From Akkermansiaceae bacterium (lineage in GTDB: Bacteria > Verrucomicrobiota > Verrucomicrobiia > Verrucomicrobiales > Akkermansiaceae): a stretch of DNA of 5,625 nucleotides. Position numbers and translations under genes: made by a program. The stretch's first letter is position 1, and every line of letters begins with the position of its first letter. Shown piece after piece: positions 1-5,625 of the stretch. The stretch is from positions 1 through 5,625 of the forward strand of contig JACMMB010000169.1 in NCBI GenBank assembly GCA_014379305.1, written 5' to 3'. The notes below the pieces were generated by a model that was given only the letters and a program-made list of their open reading frames with translations, did no database searches and was not told the origin of the DNA.

Positions 1-2198
1 GCGAAACCAAAGCCACCGATTTACCCCTCGACACCTTTCTCTCCCTGCTTGATTCGTTGCAAACGCTTGTCGACTTCACCTCTTCCGATTGGTTCGAGTC
101 CCTTAAATTTCTCCCAGCCACCCCTCATTTCGAACTGTCCCTTGATGGCGATCATACCAGGCTCTCCGCCGATTTACTGGCTACCTATCCAACGCAAAAA
201 CTGCCCCGTTTTGAGGATAACGCGGTCATCACTCGCAATTTCGCCGCAGAAGCCTCCGCGATCACAATTTTAGGAAAACTTCTCAATGTTCAACCGTCTG
301 GCACCCGCTTTCATGTTTCAGATCCCCGATCAATCCAATCCTTCCTCCTGGATTCTCTCAAAAAACTTCCCGGCGCATGGAAGATTACCCGATCTCCTTC
401 TATTGAAAAACACACCTCCTCATTTATTTTCGTCTCGCCGAAAATCCAAATCCTCCCTTCACCTGATGAGTGGCTTAATTTCGATCTCACCTTTGAAACT
501 GATGCCGGAGCCACCATCCCGGCATCTGAAATACGACGCCTCCTGCGTTCGAAAAATTCCCCATCCCATCTCTTCAAAGGCAAGCAAATCATCCTCTCCG
601 ATGATATTGAAAATCTCGTCGATCCGCTTTTCGAAGACCTCGATCTTCATCAGGAAAACGGCCATTTCATCGCTCGCAAGGCCTCGATACAGATCATTCG
701 CGAAATCAAGGAAAGTCTTAACAAGGTTCTTAACAAAAGTGACGTCCGGACTTACTCACAGGATATTCAGATCCCCTCGATTCAGGCCAAGCTCCGCCCT
801 TATCAAGTCCACGGATTTTCATGGCTGGTGGATCGGTTGAATCGTTATCAAGGCGCCCTTCTCGCCGATGACATGGGCCTTGGAAAAACTCTCCAGACCA
901 TCGCCTGCATTGAACATTTGTTCACAAATTGCTCACATCCCGCACCTGCCCTGATCGTTGTCACAACTTCATTACTGGGAAACTGGCTCGCGGAATATTC
1001 CCGTTTCGCCCCACAGCGCCGGGTCGTCACCCTCCACGGGTCCCAGCGTGACAAATTACGCGAAAGCATTCAGACCACCGATATCATCCTCACCACCTAT
1101 GGCACTCTCGCCCGGGATCTCGCCTACCATCTCAATCAAACATATTCCGTCGTCGTCATCGATGAAGCCTCCCTCATCCGCAACCCCGATACCGACCACT
1201 CCAAAGCCGTCGCCAAACTCAAGGCCTCTGCAAAAATAGCCCTCACCGGCACCCCGATCGAAAACTCAGCCCGCGACCTGTGGTCCATTTTCCGCTTCAT
1301 CCAGCCGGGCTGGCTCGGAACCCGCCATCAATTCCAGGAGCGCTACGAAATCCCTCTCAAAAACCCGGAAACAGCTTCCCGAACCAGCCAGCTCCTCCGT
1401 CTCAAAACCTCCCCCTTTGTCCTCAGGCGCACCAAACTTGAAGTTGCTCCCGAACTCCCTTCCAAAATCCACATCAACGAATACTGCGAGCTTTCCAAAG
1501 ACCAGCTCGCTGTTTACCGGGACCTCCTGAAAGAGGGCCGCAAACGCATCGACGAGATCCGCGATTCGGGCCAGGCCGCCGCCGCCCGCATGCAGACGCT
1601 CACCACCCTCCTGCGCCTCCGCCAGACCTGCTGTGACCTCGCGCTCTTTGACTCCGAAAAACTCAAAGCCCTGCCCATCCCCAGCCGCTCCGCAAAACTC
1701 GAACGCCTCCTTGAAATTACCGAACAATCCATTTCGGCAGGCAGTAAAATCCTCGTCTTCAGCCAATTCCAAAAACAACTCGTCGGGATTCAAACCCAGC
1801 TAACCGCGCTCGGGATTCCATCGCTGCGGCTTGACGGACAGACTCCAAAGCGCCAAGCCCTCGTTGATCGGTTCCAGAGTTCCGATGGACCGCCGGTCTT
1901 CCTTATCTCTCTGAAAGCCGGCGGCTATGGCCTCAATCTCACGGCTGCCGACATCGTTATACACTTCGATCCTTGGTGGAATCCTGCGGCTGAAGCCCAA
2001 GCCACCGACCGCGCCCACCGGATTGGCCAGACAAAACCCGTGACCGTTTTCCGCCTGCTGACCCGAAACACGGTTGAGGAAAAAGTCGTCCAGCTCCAGG
2101 CATCGAAGAAAGCCCTCGCCGAGTCTCTCGATGAATCCCTCAACACCACCGATGCCCCGGCTTGGTCGATGGAAGATCTCCACCAATTGCTGCAATGA
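1..2198 (+). CDS. SNF2-family DNA helicase/ATPase, 3' part (5' end off window)
   Basis: Superfamily 2 Swi2/Snf2-type ATPase, expected to use ATP to translocate on double-stranded DNA and remodel DNA-protein complexes. The frame is open to the left edge (first whole codon at 3), so the start lies upstream; the TTG at 57 is only an internal leucine. Counting from that codon, about 250 residues of poorly conserved N-terminal sequence precede the core. The core shows the entry motif LRPYQVHGFSWL, Walker A DMGLGKT (272-278), motif II DEAS (369-372), motif III LTGTPIEN (396-403), then in the second RecA lobe ILVFSQF (565-571), LKAGGYGLNL (619-628), DPWWNPAAEAQATDRAHRIGQ (638-658). The protein ends in the short SMEDLHQLLQ tail usual for bacterial members. 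The core is complete. Motif II has serine where most relatives have histidine or glutamine. The cellular role is unknown; bacterial members can carry a SWIM zinc domain at the N-terminus, which would be outside the window. Family assignment is very secure. Confidence 0.96.
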   Translation, partial: ETKATDLPLDTFLSLLDSLQTLVDFTSSDWFESLKFLPATPHFELSLDGDHTRLSADLLATYPTQKLPRFEDNAVITRNFAAEASAITILGKLLNVQPSGTRFHVSDPRSIQSFLLDSLKKLPGAWKITRSPSIEKHTSSFIFVSPKIQILPSPDEWLNFDLTFETDAGATIPASEIRRLLRSKNSPSHLFKGKQIILSDDIENLVDPLFEDLDLHQENGHFIARKASIQIIREIKESLNKVLNKSDVRTYSQDIQIPSIQAKLRPYQVHGFSWLVDRLNRYQGALLADDMGLGKTLQTIACIEHLFTNCSHPAPALIVVTTSLLGNWLAEYSRFAPQRRVVTLHGSQRDKLRESIQTTDIILTTYGTLARDLAYHLNQTYSVVVIDEASLIRNPDTDHSKAVAKLKASAKIALTGTPIENSARDLWSIFRFIQPGWLGTRHQFQERYEIPLKNPETASRTSQLLRLKTSPFVLRRTKLEVAPELPSKIHINEYCELSKDQLAVYRDLLKEGRKRIDEIRDSGQAAAARMQTLTTLLRLRQTCCDLALFDSEKLKALPIPSRSAKLERLLEITEQSISAGSKILVFSQFQKQLVGIQTQLTALGIPSLRLDGQTPKRQALVDRFQSSDGPPVFLISLKAGGYGLNLTAADIVIHFDPWWNPAAEAQATDRAHRIGQTKPVTVFRLLTRNTVEEKVVQLQASKKALAESLDESLNTTDAPAWSMEDLHQLLQ

Positions 2199-2222
2199 AA
2201 TTCGCTTCATCACGGTTTGGAG

Positions 2223-2235
2223 TTTGATAATCAAA
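2223..2235. promoter_or_regulatory. 13-bp perfect palindrome, candidate operator
   Basis: TTTGAT-A-ATCAAA is a perfect inverted repeat (6-bp arms, one central base) in the 59-nt gap between the helicase and mscL genes, two bases before the AGGAGG of mscL. The one-base centre argues against an RNA hairpin and for a dimer-binding DNA site. Its length and AT-rich centre resemble sites of Lrp/AsnC-family proteins, and such a regulator gene lies in the same transcription unit, so autoregulation is possible. The GATAAT inside it (2226-2231) also resembles a -10 box, but no good -35 is present and the start point would fall on the ribosome site. Function is inferred only. Confidence 0.35.
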
Positions 2236-2237
2236 TC

Positions 2238-2243
2238 AGGAGG
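2238..2243 (+). promoter_or_regulatory. Ribosome binding site of mscL
   Basis: A perfect AGGAGG lies 14 nt before the GTG start at 2258, a long spacing. There is no ATG, GTG or TTG between it and 2258 in the mscL frame (a stop lies at 2228-2230). The only other conceivable start is a rare ACG at 2249, five bases after the motif, which would add the three residues before the proline-rich N-terminus. Confidence 0.6.
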
Positions 2244-2257
2244 TCTATACGAGCGCT

Positions 2258-2689
2258 GTGCCAACACCACCCGTCCTCAACGAATTTAAGGAATTCATCC
2301 TCAAGGGTAACGCCGTCAGCCTCGCCGTCGGTGTCATCATCGGCGCCGCGTTTGGAAAAATAGTCACCGCCATAACCGCAGGCCTGATCCAGCCAATCAT
2401 CAATGCGCTCGGCGGCGATCCCAATGTCTCGCTCAACTTATGGATCTTCGATTTTGGAATTGTCATCAATGCCGTCATCTCCCTAATCATCACCGGTGCC
2501 GTCCTGTTTTTCTTCTTTGTGCGCCCGATGAATCGCCTGACCAAAAAGGAAGAAGTCGCCCCCACAGTCCATCCCGTACCCTCCAAGGAAGAGGTTCTGC
2601 TAACCGAAATCCGCGATCTTCTTCGCGAAAAATCCACCCCGCTCACTTCCCATATCCGTGATGAAACTACTCCATCTCCTCCGCAATAA
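2258..2689 (+). CDS. mscL: Large-conductance mechanosensitive channel MscL
   Basis: Inner-membrane homo-oligomeric channel (pentamer in known structures) that opens under membrane tension to release solutes during hypo-osmotic shock. It has 143 residues, close to the usual 130-150. The N-terminal amphipathic helix (NEFKEFILKGN, 8-18) leads into TM1 with the hallmark LAVGVIIGAAFGKIV (22-36); L22 and V26 match the gate residues L19 and V23 of the E. coli protein. A periplasmic loop of about 20 residues (47-66) is shorter than in E. coli. TM2 spans about 67-88, followed by a basic stretch (RLTKK) and the conserved cytoplasmic helix KEEVLLTEIRDLL (110-122). A polar, proline-rich tail of about 20 residues follows; its codons overlap the start of the next gene. 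GTG is taken as start because it is the only standard start after the AGGAGG. Assignment is by clear family signature. Confidence 0.96.
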   Translation: MPTPPVLNEFKEFILKGNAVSLAVGVIIGAAFGKIVTAITAGLIQPIINALGGDPNVSLNLWIFDFGIVINAVISLIITGAVLFFFFVRPMNRLTKKEEVAPTVHPVPSKEEVLLTEIRDLLREKSTPLTSHIRDETTPSPPQ

Positions 2690-3137
2690 AGCCCGCGCCT
2701 CCTACAAGGAACTTGCCGAAATCCTCAACACCGGGGAGTCGGAAGTTGCCGCTCAGATTCTGGCTTGGGAAAAAGACCAGACCATCCTCGGCTACCACGC
2801 CGTCACCAATCCCGAAGCCATCGGGGACAACTCCGTTTCCGCATTCATTGAAGTCCGCCTCACTCCCGAGCGCGGAGGCGGCTTCGACCGCCTCGCCATG
2901 CGTATCGCCCGTTTTGACCAGGTCGTCTCATGCTACCTCGCCAGCGGTGGCTACGATCTCATGGTCGTTGTCGAGGGCTCCGATCTCCGTGAAGTCGCCC
3001 GTTTTGTTTCCGAAAAACTCTCCTCCCTCGATGGCGTCCTCTCCACCGCCACCCATTTCCGACTCAAAACTTACAAGGAAAACGGCTTTCTCTTCGAGCG
3101 TGAAACGGAAACCGACCGCCTCGCCGTCTCGCCTTAG
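2661..3137 (+). CDS. Lrp/AsnC-family transcriptional regulator (YugG-like)
   Basis: Cytoplasmic DNA-binding regulator of the feast/famine family, which sense amino acids or related small molecules. A GTG at 2658 immediately precedes the ATG at 2661; I prefer the ATG (158 residues), as no ribosome site separates them. Counting from the GTG, the N-terminal winged helix-turn-helix occupies about 3-48 (SYKELAEILN then TGESEVAAQILAWEKD, ending in the family's ILGYHAV). The C-terminal RAM domain covers about 58-145, with the ligand-site SGGYDLMVVVEG (96-107) and a close match to the Bacillus YugG/AlaR pattern (EVARFVSEKLSSLDGVLSTATHF). YugG/AlaR controls an alanine aminotransferase gene, but no aminotransferase lies here, so the target is unknown. 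The start lies inside the end of mscL (29-nt overlap), implying co-transcription and perhaps translational coupling. The acidic tail after the RAM domain is unremarkable. Confidence 0.9.
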   Translation: MKLLHLLRNKARASYKELAEILNTGESEVAAQILAWEKDQTILGYHAVTNPEAIGDNSVSAFIEVRLTPERGGGFDRLAMRIARFDQVVSCYLASGGYDLMVVVEGSDLREVARFVSEKLSSLDGVLSTATHFRLKTYKENGFLFERETETDRLAVSP

Positions 3138-3152
3138 ACTGCCGGAAACACC

Positions 3153-4814
3153 TCACACATACATTTTCCCATAATATTCCCTCGCCATCCGGGCGGAGTC
3201 GAAGAACGGCACGACATCATTCATCGATTGCATCACCACCTTGTTCCAAGCCTTCGGCGTATCGTAATACAGCGGCAGAATCTCTTTCAATTTCGTATAG
3301 AATCCGAGCATGTCCTGGCGGTCCCGCTCCTCCGCACTTAGCTGGGGATCCAAGGTCGGGATGATAAACGAGTTCTTCCCGTCCACTGCAAACTCACAGA
3401 TCCATCCATCGAAGGTCGATAAATTCACCGAGCCGTTCATCGCCGCCGTCATTCCCGAAGTTCCGGATGCCTCGCGCGTCACCACCGGATTATTCAGCCA
3501 CACGTCCGAGCCGTTTTTCAGGAATCGTGAAAGCTCCAGCTCGTAACCCGTCAGCACGGTCGCATTCGGGTAGTCCTTCGTCAGCCGGATCAGGCTGTCA
3601 AACGTATGGATCGCGGAATAATCAAAAGGATACGGCTTTCCCGCCCAAATGATTTGCACCGGGTAGTCGTAATTATTCAGCATTTCACGGAACATCCGGA
3701 TATCCTTCGTGACCATGTCCGGCCGCTTGTAACCTGCGAAACGCCGCGCCCATACAATCGTCAGCACATCCGGTCGGAACAGCTTGCCCGTCTGATCCGC
3801 CACCACCCTGAAAAGGCGTTCCTTCAGCTCCCTTTTCCGATGGCATAGCACCTCGATGTCCTTTGCCTTGCGCGCGTGCTCTATACCGTGATCGCCCCAA
3901 TACTTCTTGTTCTGCGCGTTCGTCACATGAGTGATTTCACAGATATCCGGCGAGTCCTTCCACATCTGCCGCGAAACCTCGCCATGCAGCTTCGAGACCC
4001 CGTTCGCCTTCCGCGCCAGTCGCAATGCCGCCAGCGAATGATTGAAAATCTCGCCCCTGATTCCCGTGATATCCCGCACTTCATTTTCATGGAGTCCGCT
4101 GAAGAAGCTGAAATCCCGCAACAAATTGAAATCATGCTTTTCATTTCCCGCCTCCTCCGGCGTATGGGTCGTAAAAATCAGACGTTTCTTCACCTCCTCG
4201 ATTTTGCGATGCTTAGCATAGAGATAAAACGCCGCCGACAGGCCATGCGCTTCGTTCAGGTGCCAGACTTCCGGATCGACCCCGAGCTCATCCATCAGCC
4301 TCGCGCCACCCGCACCCAGAATCACATACTGGGCGATCCGGCGCAGCGGATCGTTATCGTAAAGCCGGTGCGTGATCGCCCGTGAAAGCGCGTCATTTTC
4401 CTCGATATCCGTCGTCAGGAAAAACATCGGCACGGTGCCGAAAACATCGCCCGGCAGATACATCGCCTTCACCCACACCGCATGCCCATGCACCGGGACC
4501 GTGAAGCGGACACCCGTATCCTGAAGAAACGTATAGGCATTCTTCCGGAACTGCACTGCAAGCTCCCCATCCTCACCACGCACCTGGTTGTAATATCCAT
4601 ACGTCCACAAAATCCCTATCCCCGCCAGATTCTGCCTCAGCTCCGCTGCCGACCGCATATGCGATCCCGCCAGGAAACCCAGCCCGCCCGAATAAATTTT
4701 GAAACTCTGGTCGATCGCAAACTCGCAGGAAAAATACACCGCACTCTTTCTGAACTCCGGGCTGATCTCATACTTGTGGGCGAATGGCGCTGGTAAAAAG
4801 GATTCGGAGGACAT
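3153..4814 (-). CDS. Alpha-glucan (glycogen) phosphorylase-like protein, GT35, PLP lysine replaced
   Basis: Short-form member of the GT35 alpha-glucan phosphorylases (GlgP-like; the group usually annotated as alpha-glucan family phosphorylase), 553 residues. The family normally releases glucose 1-phosphate from storage glucan using pyridoxal phosphate. Visible from the ATG at 4814: VYFSCEFAI (26-34), IYSGGLGFLAGSH (40-52), YNQVRGEDGE (75-84), HLNEAH (185-190), FTTHTPEEAGNEKHD (214-228), KANGVSKLHGEVSRQMW (269-285), NAQNKKYW (299-306), VWARRFAGYKRP (354-365), IIWAGKPYPFDY (388-399), and EASGTSGMTAAMNGSVNLS (448-466). T456 stands where phosphorylases have the PLP-binding lysine, so activity is uncertain. 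The open frame continues upstream to a TTG at 4967, but those 51 codons overlap the preceding gene and do not resemble the family, whose members begin near this ATG. No clear ribosome site precedes it. It runs tail to tail with the regulator gene. Confidence 0.93.
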   Translation of the reverse strand: MSSESFLPAPFAHKYEISPEFRKSAVYFSCEFAIDQSFKIYSGGLGFLAGSHMRSAAELRQNLAGIGILWTYGYYNQVRGEDGELAVQFRKNAYTFLQDTGVRFTVPVHGHAVWVKAMYLPGDVFGTVPMFFLTTDIEENDALSRAITHRLYDNDPLRRIAQYVILGAGGARLMDELGVDPEVWHLNEAHGLSAAFYLYAKHRKIEEVKKRLIFTTHTPEEAGNEKHDFNLLRDFSFFSGLHENEVRDITGIRGEIFNHSLAALRLARKANGVSKLHGEVSRQMWKDSPDICEITHVTNAQNKKYWGDHGIEHARKAKDIEVLCHRKRELKERLFRVVADQTGKLFRPDVLTIVWARRFAGYKRPDMVTKDIRMFREMLNNYDYPVQIIWAGKPYPFDYSAIHTFDSLIRLTKDYPNATVLTGYELELSRFLKNGSDVWLNNPVVTREASGTSGMTAAMNGSVNLSTFDGWICEFAVDGKNSFIIPTLDPQLSAEERDRQDMLGFYTKLKEILPLYYDTPKAWNKVVMQSMNDVVPFFDSARMAREYYGKMYV

Positions 4815-4901
4815 GGTTGATCGGATGTATTTGATGACGGAAAAAAGGGAGATACCGGAAAGCGAAACATCCCTAGAGTCATCCCAAGATGCAATGCGGT
4901 T

Positions 4902-4910
4902 TTTATACCA
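4902..4910 (-). promoter_or_regulatory. Possible extended -10 promoter of the glucan phosphorylase-like gene
   Basis: On the minus strand TGGTATAAA lies just after the stop of the fabV-like gene. It fits an extended -10 element (TG-N-TATAAA, five of six bases of the TATAAT consensus). No convincing -35 sequence lies 16-18 bases upstream. Transcription from here would give a leader of about 80 nt before the ATG at 4814. The 100-nt gap contains no clear terminator, so read-through from fabV is equally possible. Confidence 0.3.
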
Positions 4911-4914
4911 ACTT

Positions 4915-5625
4915 TCAGGCCAGCGAAGGCACTCCCACCGACGTGTCGGTTTCGGCTGAGTAGTCAACTCCGTCCATGCCGAATCCGAACAAGCGCAGGA
5001 AGCTCGCCTGATAGCCTTCGAAGTCCGCCAGCTCCGCTAAATTCTCCGTGGATACCTCCTCCCATCGCCTTGCTACCAGACCCTGAATCGCCGCTGCCAT
5101 CTCCCAGTCATCAATCCGGATCCGCCCAGCGTCATCCGGCAAAGGCTGGTTATTATAAATTCTCTCACGCAGCAAACGGTCCATCTGCTCGATCGTATCC
5201 TCATGATTCCCCGCCGCTTTCATTACCTTGTAGAGCAGGGCGATATACAGCGGCACCACCGGAATCGCCGAGCTCGCCTGCGTCACCAGCGCCTTGTTTA
5301 CCGATACCCATGCCTTCCCGGAAATCGGCGCCAATTTCACATCCAGCGCGGCTTGCGCCCTCTCCAAATCCTCCTTCGCCCGCCCTATCGTCCCGTTCTT
5401 GTAAATCGGCCAGGTGAGCTCCGGCCCGATGTATGAATAAGCCACCGTCCGCGCACCCTCCGCCAAAAGCCCGGCCCCAAGCAACGCATCCACCCACATC
5501 TCCCAATCCTCGCCGCCCATCACCGCCACCGTCTGCGCGACATCGTCACCCTCCGCCGCCTGGATAACCACCTCATCCACCGCACCCGTCACTGTATTCA
5601 AAGTCTTGTTCGTATAAACCTCCCC
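4915..5625 (-). CDS. fabV: FabV-type trans-2-enoyl-ACP/CoA reductase, C-terminal part (start off window)
   Basis: NADH-dependent reductase of trans-2-enoyl thioesters, the last step of each fatty-acid elongation cycle (FabV), or crotonyl-CoA reduction in the Ter group; soluble enzyme. The frame is open through the right edge, so the 236 residues seen are the C-terminal part. About 160 residues, including most of the Rossmann nucleotide-binding region, lie outside, judged from the usual length near 400. Counting from the edge, the conserved VMGGEDWEMWVDAL (35-48) leads into AYSYIGPELTWPIY (62-75). Catalytic Tyr75 and Lys84 keep the Y-X8-K spacing typical of FabV, unlike the Y-X6-K of FabI. Then come VTQASSAIPVVPLY and LRLFGFGMDGVDY near the C-terminus. 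FabV enzymes are known for tolerance to triclosan. FabV versus Ter cannot be settled here. It is followed on the same strand by the glucan phosphorylase-like gene after about 100 nt. Confidence 0.93.
   Translation of the reverse strand, partial: GEVYTNKTLNTVTGAVDEVVIQAAEGDDVAQTVAVMGGEDWEMWVDALLGAGLLAEGARTVAYSYIGPELTWPIYKNGTIGRAKEDLERAQAALDVKLAPISGKAWVSVNKALVTQASSAIPVVPLYIALLYKVMKAAGNHEDTIEQMDRLLRERIYNNQPLPDDAGRIRIDDWEMAAAIQGLVARRWEEVSTENLAELADFEGYQASFLRLFGFGMDGVDYSAETDTSVGVPSLA

Noticed and set aside
1266..1793. Antisense open frame of 175 codons inside the helicase gene (and a similar one at 1800-2270)
   Set aside because: It mirrors the C-rich third positions of the sense gene, matches no family I recognise, and lies opposite highly conserved helicase motifs.
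2195..2210. ATGAA/TTCAT inverted repeat after the helicase as a terminator
   Set aside because: Only five weak pairs and no run of T follows.
2195..2227. Ten-codon ATG open frame overlapping the helicase stop as ATGA, before mscL
   Set aside because: Too short to distinguish from chance, with no well-placed ribosome site; the ATGA overlap alone is not enough.
3138..3152. Bidirectional terminator between the convergent regulator and phosphorylase-like genes
   Set aside because: The gap is only 15 bases and neither it nor the flanking coding ends show a GC-rich stem with a T run.
3876..4385. Plus-strand open frame of 169 codons opposite the phosphorylase-like gene
   Set aside because: The opposite strand encodes clearly conserved GT35 motifs throughout; this frame has no recognisable domain.
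4817..4835. Two TTGAT copies in the leader of the phosphorylase-like gene, resembling the half-site of the mscL palindrome
   Set aside because: They are short direct rather than inverted repeats, expected by chance in AT-rich leader DNA.
4868..4885. CATCCC direct repeat (two copies, six-base gap) in the gap after fabV
   Set aside because: Six-base repeats arise readily by chance and no third copy is present.
4815..4967. N-terminal extension of the phosphorylase-like protein to a TTG at 4967
   Set aside because: It overlaps the fabV-like gene by 53 bases, the translated residues look like non-coding DNA, and family homology begins just after the ATG at 4814.

Overview
The window holds five protein genes in two oppositely oriented groups that meet tail to tail, with very little non-coding DNA. 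No RNA gene, mobile element, CRISPR array, origin or obvious rho-independent terminator is visible. The DNA is moderately GC-rich, with a strong preference for C at the third codon position, which also produces long open frames on the antisense strand. The gene set (a bacterial SNF2 helicase, MscL, a YugG-like Lrp regulator, a short glycogen-phosphorylase-like protein of the Bacteroidota/Chlorobi/Verrucomicrobiota type, and a FabV-type enoyl reductase) suggests a free-living Gram-negative bacterium. Verrucomicrobiota is my best guess, but this is an inference from protein style, not proof.

Plus-strand group (1-3137): the 3' part of a SNF2-family DNA-dependent ATPase gene enters from the left edge and ends at 2198. 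A 59-nt gap with a perfect 13-bp palindrome and an AGGAGG ribosome site follows, then mscL (mechanosensitive channel), whose last codons overlap the start of an Lrp/AsnC-family regulator gene. mscL and the regulator are almost certainly co-transcribed. The palindrome just before the mscL ribosome site is a candidate operator, possibly for the regulator itself.

Minus-strand group (3153-5625): the 3' part of a fabV-like trans-2-enoyl-ACP/CoA reductase gene enters from the right edge and ends at 4915. About 100 nt later the glucan-phosphorylase-like gene begins (best start 4814), and it runs to 3153, only 15 nt from the end of the regulator gene. The gap between them carries a possible extended -10 promoter.

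The genes do not form one pathway: DNA remodelling, osmotic safety valve, amino-acid-type regulation, fatty-acid elongation and storage-glucan metabolism are each represented. The most interesting point is that the phosphorylase-like protein has threonine where GT35 phosphorylases carry the lysine that binds pyridoxal phosphate, while the rest of the motif is preserved. Otherwise this looks like ordinary core chromosome.
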